A stretch of 64,000 nt of DNA from Opitutaceae bacterium. Lineage in GTDB: Bacteria > Verrucomicrobiota > Verrucomicrobiia > Opitutales > Opitutaceae. Each line of letters starts with the position of its first letter. The stretch's first letter is position 1. A program made the position numbers and the translations under genes. The stretch spans positions 1 to 64,000 of the forward strand of contig PLTZ01000009.1 of NCBI GenBank assembly GCA_003164715.1, written 5' to 3'. A model generated the notes under the pieces. The model saw nothing but the letters and a program-made list of their open reading frames with translations, was not told where the DNA came from and did no database searches. Positions 33,439 to 41,437 of the stretch are shown piece by piece.

Positions 33439-35013
33439 ATGGGTGTGCATCGATTTCTCTGGAGACAGCTGAAGGACTTTTCGGGCTTCGGGGGCGGTGC
33501 CACCTACCTCTTGCCGCGTTGGATTCTTTTGCGGTGCGTGGGGGCCATCTTCGTCATCGTCTTTGCTGGGATCATCGACGAGAGCAAGGCGCTGATAGGC
33601 GCCCGCGGAATATGTCCGGTCGCCGATTTCTGCACGGCCCTGCTCAAGGTCTTCCCCAATCCCGCCGAGAGGTTCCTCCGTGCGCCGAGCCTCTTCTGGA
33701 TAAGCAGCGGCCCAGGGATGATCGCGTTCCTCGAATGGGGTGGGCTGCTGGCCGCTGTCGCGTTGGTGCTCAACCTCTGGCCGAGGATGGCCCTTTTCTG
33801 CTGCTGGGCCTTTTTCCTGTCGTTTGTGTCCACATGGCAGCTGTTCACGTCGTCGATCGACGACCAGCTCATGCTGGAGACGGGTCTGCTTTTCATTGTC
33901 CTCGCCCCATCGGGCCTGCGCCCCGGGCTCGGCGCCGCGTCGCCCCCGCTCCCCATTGCGGTGTTTGCGGTGCGCTGGCTGCTGTACCGCATCATGCTCG
34001 AGTCCGGGCTGTGCAAGATTCTTCTCGGGGAGACGCACTGGCGCAATTTCACGGTGATGAAGGTGCTCTACGAGACCAGCCCTTCGCCGACCATTCTGGG
34101 TTACTACGATCATCTGCTGCCGGACGCCTACCACGTCTTCGAGATCGCGCTTACGTTCGCTGCCGAGCTGGCGGCGCCCGTGCTGGCGGTGTTCGGCGGC
34201 CGCCGCGGCCGGTGGATCGCAATCGGGCTTTGGACCGCCTTCCAGGCGGGCATCCAGCTGACGCTCAACTTCGGGTGGCTGAACACCGCGGCACTCGCGC
34301 TGGGCCTAGTCTTTCTTGACGACCAGATGCTTGCGGCGGCGGCGGCCAGGGTTGGGCTGCCGCGTCGCGCCGGCGCCCCAGCGCCGGCGGCGGGCCCCGC
34401 GAAGGCGTCCTCCACTTGGCGCGTCCGCGTGCTGAGCACCCTCGTCGCGGCCCAGTTCATCGTGGCTGCCTATACGTTCATTCGGGCCTGCACGCGAACC
34501 ACGGAGCACGGCATCCCGCACGCAGTGTCCAGGCCCGTGGAGTTTCTATCCATGAACTTCAAGAGCGCCAACGCCTACATCCCCTTTGCGGGGTTCGCCC
34601 CGGCCAAGGATGAGGTGGAGTTCACGGGATCGAACGATGGCGGCAGGACCTGGCGCACGTATGGCTTCCGCTTCAAGCCGCAAAGCGAGGGTCGCATGTT
34701 GCCCTTCGTCGCACCCTGGTTCCCGCGCTTTGAGGCGACGCTCCAGCTCGCGGTCTTTTATCCGTTGCCACCGATCATAACGACCGTGGCGCGGCTCCTG
34801 GTCCAGCGAAACCCCGATGTCACGGGCCTGTTCGCGAGCGACCCCTTCCCGGACAGGCCGCCCACGATCATCCGGATGCCGGTGTATCACTTCACGTTCA
34901 CGGATCTCGAAACGCAGCGGCGGACCGGCCGGTTCTGGAACAAGACCTACATCGGCGACTATGCGCCGCCGGTATCCCTCGAGCGAGACGGACAGGGCGC
35001 AGTCGGGAGATAG
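33439..35013 (+). CDS. Lipase maturation factor family membrane protein
   Basis: A 524-residue polytopic membrane protein of the LMF1/LMF2 family, found in animals (where it helps lipases fold) and in many bacteria with unknown function. Hydrophobic helices occur at about residues 30-45, 95-140, 165-190 and 230-300. Family motifs include TWQLFTSSIDDQLMLETG, RIMLESGLCKIL followed by WRNFTVM, and a C-terminal soluble region with VEFTGSNDGGRTWRTYGFRF. It is convergent with ffh and the toxin-antitoxin cassettes; 121 bases separate its stop from the third ffh tail. Confidence 0.87.
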   Translation: MGVHRFLWRQLKDFSGFGGGATYLLPRWILLRCVGAIFVIVFAGIIDESKALIGARGICPVADFCTALLKVFPNPAERFLRAPSLFWISSGPGMIAFLEWGGLLAAVALVLNLWPRMALFCCWAFFLSFVSTWQLFTSSIDDQLMLETGLLFIVLAPSGLRPGLGAASPPLPIAVFAVRWLLYRIMLESGLCKILLGETHWRNFTVMKVLYETSPSPTILGYYDHLLPDAYHVFEIALTFAAELAAPVLAVFGGRRGRWIAIGLWTAFQAGIQLTLNFGWLNTAALALGLVFLDDQMLAAAAARVGLPRRAGAPAPAAGPAKASSTWRVRVLSTLVAAQFIVAAYTFIRACTRTTEHGIPHAVSRPVEFLSMNFKSANAYIPFAGFAPAKDEVEFTGSNDGGRTWRTYGFRFKPQSEGRMLPFVAPWFPRFEATLQLAVFYPLPPIITTVARLLVQRNPDVTGLFASDPFPDRPPTIIRMPVYHFTFTDLETQRRTGRFWNKTYIGDYAPPVSLERDGQGAVGR

Positions 35014-35134
35014 CCGGTCTGCCTTTTCACACATAATCGCGGGCCCGCTCGCGTCCATCCTTCACGACGTCCAAATCGACTCTCCGAGCGGCTCGAATCG
35101 GCGGAATCGCGCCAACGTTACCTCGCGGCACAAG

Positions 35135-35221
35135 TCAGAATCTTTGTCCGAGCTTTTGCATCGCTTCCAACTGACGCATGAGCTCTTGCGGGTTTCCTCC
35201 GCGCGTCATCTTCATTTTCTG
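35135..35221 (-). repeat. ffh 3'-end copy 3 (most diverged, probably oldest tail)
   Basis: On the minus strand this encodes an Ffh-like C-terminus, QKMKMTRGGNPQELMRQLEA, then MQKLGQRF and a TGA stop at 35137-35135. Nine of 16 residues match the native Ffh tail in the GN..LMRQ.EAM region. It begins immediately at the mazF stop codon, out of the mazF frame, at a CAGAAAATG that corresponds to CAGAAGATG in the native gene. No other part of ffh is attached. Its distance from the convergent lipase-maturation gene (121 bases) is what an original ffh end would show. Confidence 0.68.
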
Positions 35222-35223
35222 TA

Positions 35224-35556
35224 TCACCCCAATGCGAGCCACCGACGCAATGCTTCATCCACTGCACGCAAATCGCGTACCGACAAACGGCCGATTGAGC
35301 TTCCGAACCTTTCGCGTCGCATCGAACTCAGCTTGTCGACCATGATTTCCGATGGCTCGTTGAGGCCGTTGTGTTTGTCCGGAGCGACCGTGATGCGAAA
35401 GAGGTGCAATCCTGTCAGATGGGTGGTCAATGGACAAACGGTGACCGACGCATGATGCTCCACGAACACATCCGCCTGCACGATGACAACGGGGCGGGGT
35501 TTCCCAAAATCGCCGGGGACCACCCATGTGACCAAGTCTCCTCGAATCCAGGTCAT
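35224..35556 (-). CDS. MazF/PemK-family toxin
   Basis: A 110-residue type II toxin, probably an mRNA endoribonuclease. Family features are RGDLVTWVVPGDFGKPRPVVIVQ-like residues 4-26 (RGD, then the RPVVIVQ strand) and the SVTVCPLTTHLTG strand holding the catalytic Thr. Its ATG overlaps the stop of the antitoxin gene as ATGA. Its stop codon lies directly on the start of the third ffh tail. Base composition is lower in GC than the surrounding chromosome, in line with transfer. Confidence 0.85.
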   Translation of the reverse strand: MTWIRGDLVTWVVPGDFGKPRPVVIVQADVFVEHHASVTVCPLTTHLTGLHLFRITVAPDKHNGLNEPSEIMVDKLSSMRRERFGSSIGRLSVRDLRAVDEALRRWLALG

Positions 35557-35801
35557 TGCCCAGGGAAGTCGCGTTCGACCATCTTGTCCCAATCGGTGTC
35601 TGGAGAGTCGAGCTTGGCGGCCAACTGCGATTGGTGGCGCGCATCGGTCTCGTAAGCCGCTTGTTCGTCCTCCCGAAGGTAGGATTCCAATGCCTTAATG
35701 ATGACTCGATTCCTTCCGCAGCCCGCGGAGGCTGCCTTGCGTTCAACCTTTCGCTTCAGGTCACGAGGCAACCGCACACTGGTGGTAACTGACTTCTGCA
35801 T
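35553..35801 (-). CDS. Ribbon-helix-helix antitoxin
   Basis: An 82-residue antitoxin. The N-terminal RHH fold is seen in SVTTSVRLPRDLKRKVERKA with ALESYLREDEQAAYE following. The C-terminal part (LDSPDTDWDKMVERDFPGQ) is the type of acidic toxin-wrapping tail expected. It is the upstream partner of the MazF gene with a 4-base overlap. No strong ribosome site precedes the ATG. Confidence 0.83.
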   Translation of the reverse strand: MQKSVTTSVRLPRDLKRKVERKAASAGCGRNRVIIKALESYLREDEQAAYETDARHQSQLAAKLDSPDTDWDKMVERDFPGQ

Positions 35802-35959
35802 GTCTGAAAATCAGCTTGTGTTTCAATGTGTTGCAAGTGCATTTTGCCTCCGGCTCCTATCATTTTGGTGACGAGGTGCAAACAGCCTATCCATCAGGCC
35901 ATTAATCATTTAGCGGAATACGCAAGGTCGTGGCCCAACTTGGGCGCTCGCAAAGGAAG

Positions 35960-36064
35960 TCACATCCCCGGAAATCCGCCCTTACCCTTCATCGCCTCCA
36001 TCTGGCGCATGAACTTCTTCTGGTTCCCGCCCTTCATCATGCGCATGACCTTCTGCATCTGCTG
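35960..36064 (-). repeat. ffh 3'-end copy 2
   Basis: The last 34 codons plus stop of ffh are repeated here in the same orientation: 95 of 105 bases and 30 of 34 residues match the native end at 36922-37026. The copy reads QQMQKVMRMMKGGNQKKFMR then QMEAMKGKGGFPGM and stop. Homology stops abruptly on both sides, at the stop codon and at the first CAG codon. Upstream the frame runs into unrelated sequence, so it is not part of any gene now. It lies between the PIN toxin gene and the RHH antitoxin gene. Confidence 0.9.
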
Positions 36065-36182
36065 CGGATATTGGCAGGCCAACGTGTTATGCATTCCAGG
36101 CTATTGAGACTCGCTAGGGGCAATAGAGATTATAGTGGCACATCATGGCACGATCCTTGGAGCGGCAACGCCCGGACTCGAT

Positions 36183-36575
36183 CTAGCCACTTGACGAATG
36201 TGATAGAACACGAAGGCCGCGGATTTTTTGAAAATCCTTTGAGTTGGCCGTGACCACTGGCTGGTCGGTGACCAAAGCCGTAGCTGCGATCCATAGATCG
36301 TTCTCCCCGGTGGGTTCACCACGTTTCCTTAGGTCCTGGAAGATCTCTGCGGCCTTCCACAGTACTTCTTCATCAAGGGGATGGACGGTGAAGCCCTCGC
36401 AGAAATCTTCCCAATCCGCCCGGCGAGAGAACCCACGCGCTAACTCGCCTCTCGTGACCACACTCATTTCAATCTTCTCAGCGGCATGCGCCTGGAGAAA
36501 AAGATGCGCTGGTCCCTCCTGCCGTCGCCGACGCTCCCGATCGAGCGCCACAAAAAGAGTCGAGTCGCAGATCAT
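36183..36575 (-). CDS. PIN-domain (VapC-like) toxin
   Basis: A 130-residue ribonuclease toxin. The four acidic active-site positions of a PIN domain are present: Asp in MICDSTLFVAL, Glu in TRGELARGF, Asp in ENDLWIAATAL and Asp in ANSKDFQKI. ATG 36575 overlaps the antitoxin stop as ATGA; a GTG at 36584 is possible but less likely. It is transcribed away from ffh in the same direction, and the second ffh tail lies 118 bases behind it. Confidence 0.87.
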   Translation of the reverse strand: MICDSTLFVALDRERRRRQEGPAHLFLQAHAAEKIEMSVVTRGELARGFSRRADWEDFCEGFTVHPLDEEVLWKAAEIFQDLRKRGEPTGENDLWIAATALVTDQPVVTANSKDFQKIRGLRVLSHSSSG

Positions 36576-36841
36576 GAGTCCCACGGCGAGCGCGCCGCCT
36601 TCTTTGTCCGCGCCCCGGCCTCGATCCTATCCGCGCCCTGGGCAGAGAATAGTCCTTTTCCGGGCCGAAGACGGCCCAACCTAGCAAGGAGATCTGAGCC
36701 CGTCATTCCGGGGCCCTCTCTCGTGAAGACAAAGACGCCGTCCGGAGATGAAATGCGCACCTTCTCACCAAGGGAGGCTATCCTGCGGTAGCGCGCAAAA
36801 TTGCGAGCGAATTCCCTAGTGTTAGCTTCCATGGCAGACAT
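36572..36841 (-). CDS. Phd-like antitoxin
   Basis: A short protein of 86-89 residues preceding the PIN toxin. MEANTREFARNFARYRRIAS followed by GEKVRISSPDGVFVFTREG resembles the Phd/YefM DNA-binding fold with its beta-hairpin. The C-terminus is basic. Either ATG 36841 or ATG 36832 could start it. A perfect inverted repeat overlaps this start region, as expected for autoregulation. Only 80 bases separate ATG 36841 from the native ffh stop, so co-transcription with ffh is possible. Confidence 0.8.
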   Translation of the reverse strand: MSAMEANTREFARNFARYRRIASLGEKVRISSPDGVFVFTREGPGMTGSDLLARLGRLRPGKGLFSAQGADRIEAGARTKKAARSPWDS

Positions 36842-36852
36842 TTGTCTGCCAT
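36831..36852 (-). promoter_or_regulatory. Inverted-repeat operator of the PIN toxin-antitoxin pair
   Basis: ATGGCAGACA (36831-36840) and TGTCTGCCAT (36843-36852) are perfect inverted arms around a TT spacer. The element overlaps both candidate start codons of the antitoxin. Palindromes in this position are the usual binding sites through which antitoxins repress their own operons. Confidence 0.65.
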
Positions 36853-36921
36853 CTGTCAGGAAAGTCAATCAGGAGTTCCGGCAAATCGATGATTTCGCAT
36901 AAGGTTCAGGGCCGGAAATGC

Positions 36922-37026
36922 TCACATTCCCGGGAATCCGCCCCGACCCTTCATGGCCTCCATCTGGCGCATGAGCTTCTTCTGGTTCCCAACCTTCATC
37001 ATGCGCATCATCTTCTGCATCTGCTG
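36922..37026 (-). repeat. ffh 3'-end copy 1 (in the intact gene)
   Basis: These 105 bases are the functional end of ffh and the unit shared with the copy at 35960-36064 (10 mismatches). The matching part starts at the CAGCAGATGCAGAAG that codes for QQMQK and runs to the stop codon. Beyond it on both sides the two loci have no similarity. Confidence 0.9.
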
Positions 37027-38259
37027 GAACTGCTTCAGGAGCTGGTTGACGTCGGCGAGCTTCACGCCGGCTCCCTTCGCGATCCGCTGGCGCCTGCTCC
37101 CGTTGAGCAGGTCCGGCTTGCGGCGCTCCTGGAAGGTCATGGATTTGATGATCGCCTCGGTCCGCGCCATCTGGCGCTCGGCGCCGTCGCCCAGCTGGAC
37201 GCCGCTCATCCCGGGCATCATCCCCAGGATGCTCTGCATAGAGCCCATCTTCTTAACCGACTGAAGCTGCGCGAGGAAATCCTCGAGGTTGAAGTCGGCC
37301 TTGCGCATCTTCTCCGCCATCCGCTCCGCTTCGTTCTGGTCGATCGACTCCTGCGCCTTCTCCACCAGGGACACGACATCGCCCATCCCGAGGATCCGAG
37401 ATGCGAGCCTGTCCGGGTAGAAGGGCTCGAAGTCCTCCGTCTTCTCGCCGGTTCCCGCGAACTTGATGGGGATGCCGGTAATCGACTTGATCGACAGGGC
37501 CGCCCCGCCTCGCGCATCGCCGTCGAGCTTCGTGAGGACGAGGCCCGTGAGCTGCAGGGCATCATGGAACGCCTTCGCGACGCTGACGGCCTCCTGGCCG
37601 AGCGCGCCGTCCGCCACAAGGAGGATCTCCTCGGGGCCGACCGCTGCGCCGAGGCGCCTGACCTCGTCGACTAGCACCTCGTCGATCTGAAGGCGTCCGG
37701 CCGTGTCAAACAGGATCGCGTCGGCCCCCTCGGCCGCGGCGAGACCCGCCCGGCCGATCGCGGGCACATCCTTCGATTCGCGGTCCGCATAGAAGCCGAG
37801 CCCCTCCTGGCGCGCCAGGATCTCCAGCTGATCGATGGCCGCCGGCCGCTGCACGTCGCAGGCGACGACAAACGGCCGGTACCCGCGCTTCTTGAGAAGC
37901 CGGCCGAGCTTAGCGGTCGAGGTCGTCTTTCCGGAGCCGTGAAGTCCCACCATCATGACCTTCAGCGGACGCGCGCCGCTCAGCTCCGTCGAACCCTCCC
38001 CCAGGAGGCGGACAAGCTCGTCATGGATGATCTTTACGATCTGCTGGCCCGGCGTGACGCCCTTGAGGACCTCCTGGCCGGCGCACTGGGCCTGGACCCG
38101 TTCCACGAACTCCCGGGCCACCTTGAAATGCACGTCGGCCGAGAGGAGGGCGGCGCGGACCTCGCCCAGGGCCGCCGCCATGTTCTCCTCGGAGAGCTTG
38201 CCGACCCCGCGGAGGTTTCTCAGGGCGGAGGAGAGCTTTTCGGTCAGGGAATCAAACAT
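36922..38259 (-). CDS. ffh: Signal recognition particle GTPase Ffh
   Basis: The 445-residue SRP54 protein that binds the 4.5S RNA and delivers nascent membrane proteins to FtsY. The N domain ([17 protein letters not shown]) is followed by the G domain with [36 protein letters not shown] and [14 protein letters not shown]. The M domain is methionine-rich ([26 protein letters not shown]). The final 34 codons are duplicated downstream in two more copies separated by toxin-antitoxin pairs, so this tail may have been acquired with a cassette. ATG 38259 is the family start. Confidence 0.97.
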   Translation of the reverse strand: MFDSLTEKLSSALRNLRGVGKLSEENMAAALGEVRAALLSADVHFKVAREFVERVQAQCAGQEVLKGVTPGQQIVKIIHDELVRLLGEGSTELSGARPLKVMMVGLHGSGKTTSTAKLGRLLKKRGYRPFVVACDVQRPAAIDQLEILARQEGLGFYADRESKDVPAIGRAGLAAAEGADAILFDTAGRLQIDEVLVDEVRRLGAAVGPEEILLVADGALGQEAVSVAKAFHDALQLTGLVLTKLDGDARGGAALSIKSITGIPIKFAGTGEKTEDFEPFYPDRLASRILGMGDVVSLVEKAQESIDQNEAERMAEKMRKADFNLEDFLAQLQSVKKMGSMQSILGMMPGMSGVQLGDGAERQMARTEAIIKSMTFQERRKPDLLNGSRRQRIAKGAGVKLADVNQLLKQFQQMQKMMRMMKVGNQKKLMRQMEAMKGRGGFPGM

Positions 38260-38286
38260 GGGAGTCCACCGCATGTAGGAACCGGC

Positions 38287-38315
38287 CCCGGGACGCAATC
38301 CCGGGAATTGTTTTT
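38287..38315 (+). terminator. Hairpin followed by a T-run
   Basis: CCCGGGA (38287-38293), a five-base loop CGCAA and TCCCGGG (38299-38305) form a perfect 7-bp stem, followed by AATTG and five T. It looks like an intrinsic terminator on the + strand, but no + strand gene precedes it. It would lie in the leader of the Lrp-type gene or, read from the minus strand, in the ffh leader. It could act as an attenuator or limit antisense transcription. The function is unclear. Confidence 0.4.
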
Positions 38316-38359
38316 GGGATGGCTAAGCCACGCGAACCTATGCGACGCTGGCACCCCTT

Positions 38360-38842
38360 ATGAACCCTGTCCTCAAGCTCCTGATCGAAGGCGGCTACCT
38401 CACTACGGCGCAGATGGCGCAGGTGGCGGGCCTTCCCGAAGCCGAGATCAACAAGCACCTCGAGCAGCTCAGGAGCGACAAGGTGTTCCTCGGATGGCGC
38501 CCGGTGCTGGACCTCTCCAGGGAGTCCGCGGCCGCCGTCCGCGCCGTGATCGAGGTCAAGATCACGCCCGAGAGGGGCGGGGGCTTCAACCGGCTGGCCC
38601 AGCGCCTGAGCCGCTTCGACGAGGTCGAGTCCTGCTACCTGATGTCGGGGGCGTACGACCTGCTGATCTTCGTCAACGGCCCGAGCCTGCAGCGGGTCGC
38701 CGCGTTCGTCTCCGAGAAGCTCTCGACGCTCGAGGGCGTGCTCTCCACGAGCACGCACTTCATGCTGCGCTCCTACAAGGAGGGCTCCTTCCTGATCGAC
38801 GCCCCCGCCGGGGAGGCGGACCGGCTGAAGGTGTCGCCGTGA
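38360..38842 (+). CDS. Lrp/AsnC-family transcriptional regulator
   Basis: A 160-residue regulator. The N-terminal winged helix (LTTAQMAQVAGLPEAEINKHLEQL) is followed by an RAM/ACT-like effector domain (VIEVKITPERGGGFNRLAQR, VESCYLMSGAYDLLIFV) and THFMLRSYKEGSFLI. Its stop overlaps the GTG start of the aminotransferase gene (GTGA at 38839-38842), so it may regulate that gene or sense its substrate. Confidence 0.88.
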   Translation: MNPVLKLLIEGGYLTTAQMAQVAGLPEAEINKHLEQLRSDKVFLGWRPVLDLSRESAAAVRAVIEVKITPERGGGFNRLAQRLSRFDEVESCYLMSGAYDLLIFVNGPSLQRVAAFVSEKLSTLEGVLSTSTHFMLRSYKEGSFLIDAPAGEADRLKVSP

Positions 38843-40023
38843 AGCGTTTCATCGCTCGCCACGTCTCCGGCCTGCCCAAGTCGGGCATCCGCGACTTCTT
38901 TGAGATCGTCTCGAAGATGAAGGACGTCATCTCGCTCGGGATAGGCGAGCCGGACTTCGACACGCCCTGGCACATCCGCGAGGCCGCGATCTACGCCCTT
39001 GAGAAGGGCAAGACCCACTACACGTCGAACCTGGGGCTGATCGAGCTGCGCCGGGCGATCGCGACCTACGTCGGGAAACACTACGGGCTCGGCTACCGCC
39101 CCGACGACGAGGTCATCGTGACGGTCGGGGTGTCCGAGGCGATTGACCTGGCGCTCAGGGCCCTCCTGAACCCTGGGGACAAGGTGCTTTACCACCAGCC
39201 CTGCTATGTCTCGTACCACCCGGGCGTGGCCCTGGCCCACGGGGTCGCGGTTCCCGTGCCGACCCGCGCCGACGACGGGTTCGCGCTCAACGCGCAGGAC
39301 ATCGCGAAGGCATGGCAGCCGGGGTGCAAGGTGCTCATGGTCAACCTCCCATGCAACCCGACGGGCGGGACCTGCGACCGCGCGCGCCTCGAGAAGATCG
39401 CCCAGTTCGCCGTGGAGAAGGACCTGATCGTGCTGAGCGACGAGATCTACTCGGAGCTCCTCTACGACGGCACCCACACCAGCATCGCGGTCTTCCCGGG
39501 CATGCGGGAGCGCACCATCTTCCTCCACGGCTTTTCGAAGGCGTTTGCGATGACCGGATTCCGGGTCGCGTACGCCTGCGGCCCGTCCGAGCTCATCGAC
39601 GCAATGATGAAGATCCACCAGTACTCGATGCTCTGTGCGCCGATCCTTTCGCAGGAGGCCGCCGTCGAGGCGCTCGCCCGAGGCGGGGACGGCGTGCAGT
39701 CCATGCGCGAGCAGTACCACCGGCGGCGGGATTTGGTCGTCGGCCGGCTCAACGCCGCGGGGCTCGCCTGCCACTTGCCCCGGGGCGCCTTCTACGCCTT
39801 CCCGAGCGTGGCGTCGACGGGCCTGAGCGACCGCGACTTCGCCTACGGTCTCCTCAATTCGCAGAGCATCGCGGTCGTCCCGGGTTCCGCGTTCGGCGAA
39901 AACGGCCGGGGATTTGTCCGCGCCAGCTTTGCGACGGGTTTTGACCAGCTTGTCGAGGCCTGCGACCGGATCGAACGGTTCGTGAACACCGCGACACCAT
40001 GTTCCGCTCCGTCGTCATCGTAG
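38839..40023 (+). CDS. Class I/II PLP-dependent aminotransferase
   Basis: A 394-residue fold-type I aminotransferase of the aspartate/PatA group. Features are [41 protein letters not shown], the cofactor-binding IVLSDEIYSELLY and the Schiff-base Lys in HGFSKAFAMTGFRVAYA. It starts at GTG 38839 overlapping the Lrp-type gene. The upstream frame to 37939 lies antisense to ffh and is discarded. The substrate is not apparent. Its last 25 bases overlap der. Confidence 0.9.
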   Translation: MKRFIARHVSGLPKSGIRDFFEIVSKMKDVISLGIGEPDFDTPWHIREAAIYALEKGKTHYTSNLGLIELRRAIATYVGKHYGLGYRPDDEVIVTVGVSEAIDLALRALLNPGDKVLYHQPCYVSYHPGVALAHGVAVPVPTRADDGFALNAQDIAKAWQPGCKVLMVNLPCNPTGGTCDRARLEKIAQFAVEKDLIVLSDEIYSELLYDGTHTSIAVFPGMRERTIFLHGFSKAFAMTGFRVAYACGPSELIDAMMKIHQYSMLCAPILSQEAAVEALARGGDGVQSMREQYHRRRDLVVGRLNAAGLACHLPRGAFYAFPSVASTGLSDRDFAYGLLNSQSIAVVPGSAFGENGRGFVRASFATGFDQLVEACDRIERFVNTATPCSAPSSS

Positions 40024-41432
40024 GCCGTCCGAACGTCGGCAAGAGCCGGCTCTTCAACCGCCTCGCGCGGAAGAGGATCTCCATTGTCCACGACCAGCCG
40101 GGCGTGACGCGCGACGTCATTTCGGCGCAGGTCGACGACGGCTACACCCTCATGGACACGGGAGGCCTGGGGCTCAAGGAGGGTGAGACCTCGAGCGCGG
40201 CGATCATCGCCGCCTCCGAGCGTCAGGTGGGCTTCGCCATAGACACCGCGGCGCTCATCCTCTTCATCGTCGACGGCCTCGACCGCGTCACGGCGCTCGA
40301 CGACCGGATCGCGAGGCGCCTGCGGCAGGGCGGCAAGCCGGTCATCCTCGTCGTCAACAAGGCCGATTTCGGGGACGAGAAGGCCGACCACGAGGGCGTC
40401 TCGCGCCTCGGCCTCGGGGAGCCGATTTTCGTGTCCGCCGAGCACGGCCGCGGCGAGGGGGAGCTCCGCCAGGCCATCCTGGAGCGGATCGGCGGCGCCC
40501 CGGAGCGGCCTGCGGAGGCGGCGCCGGACGCGCCCGCCGGCAAGCGGCCTCCGGGCCCAATCTGCATCAGCTTCATCGGGCGACCGAACGTCGGCAAGTC
40601 GTCCCTCGCCAACCGGCTTCTGCGCAGCGACCGCCTGATCGTGAACGACCTGGCGGGCACGACCCGCGACGCGATCGAGCTGCCCTTTGACTTCAAGGGC
40701 CGGGACGGGAAGCGCTACCCCTTCAGGCTGATCGACACGGCCGGCATCAAGGCCGCCACGAAACTCTCGTCGTCGGTCGAGTATTTCTCGCGCCTGCGCT
40801 CGCTCGAGGCGATGCAGAGGTCCGACGTCGTCTTCCTGGTCCTTGACGCGATGGATGGGGTCACGCAGCAGGACAAGGCGATCGCCGGCGAGGCGGTGAA
40901 GGACCGCAAGCCGATCGCGGTCATCGTCAACAAGTGGGACCTGGTGCACAAGGCGTTCGCCAGGGACGGGGGGATCCAGGGCTACACGAGCGAGCGCGAC
41001 TACCGCGAGAAGTACGAGAGGGCGCTCTTCGACAGGCTCTTTTTCACTCCGGGGGCGCCGCTCATCTTCGTGTCCGCCCTGAGCGGATTTGAGGTCGACC
41101 GGATGCTCAACGCCGCGGTGAAGCTACACCGCACCCTGGACAAGAAGCTGCCCACGGCCCGGCTGAACGAGACGCTGGCCCGCCTCGCGGAGCGCACGCC
41201 GCCTCCCGCCATAGGCGCGCGCCGCTTCAAGATCTACTACGCCACGCAGACCGGAAACCGCCCCTTCCGGATCAAGATCTTCTGCAACCGCGAGGAGCGG
41301 CTGACGGAGAGCTACCGCCGCTACCTCGAGGCGGGGCTGGTGAAGGAATTCGACCTGAGCGGTTGCCCGGTCGAGTTCGAGCTTGTCGGCAAGCCGCGCG
41401 GAGACGAGGTCGACCGCAGCGGATGGAGGTAA
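39999..41432 (+). CDS. der: Ribosome assembly GTPase Der (EngA)
   Basis: A 477-residue protein with two tandem GTPase domains and a C-terminal KH-like domain, needed for 50S subunit maturation. Both P-loops are visible, IVGRPNVGKSRLFNRL and FIGRPNVGKSSLANRL, together with the NKAD and NKWD base-specificity motifs and the switch DTGG and DTAGI. The C-terminal part (FKIYYATQTGNRPFRIKIFC) is typical. It starts inside the aminotransferase gene. Confidence 0.97.
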   Translation: MFRSVVIVGRPNVGKSRLFNRLARKRISIVHDQPGVTRDVISAQVDDGYTLMDTGGLGLKEGETSSAAIIAASERQVGFAIDTAALILFIVDGLDRVTALDDRIARRLRQGGKPVILVVNKADFGDEKADHEGVSRLGLGEPIFVSAEHGRGEGELRQAILERIGGAPERPAEAAPDAPAGKRPPGPICISFIGRPNVGKSSLANRLLRSDRLIVNDLAGTTRDAIELPFDFKGRDGKRYPFRLIDTAGIKAATKLSSSVEYFSRLRSLEAMQRSDVVFLVLDAMDGVTQQDKAIAGEAVKDRKPIAVIVNKWDLVHKAFARDGGIQGYTSERDYREKYERALFDRLFFTPGAPLIFVSALSGFEVDRMLNAAVKLHRTLDKKLPTARLNETLARLAERTPPPAIGARRFKIYYATQTGNRPFRIKIFCNREERLTESYRRYLEAGLVKEFDLSGCPVEFELVGKPRGDEVDRSGWR

Positions 41433-41437
41433 TCTCG

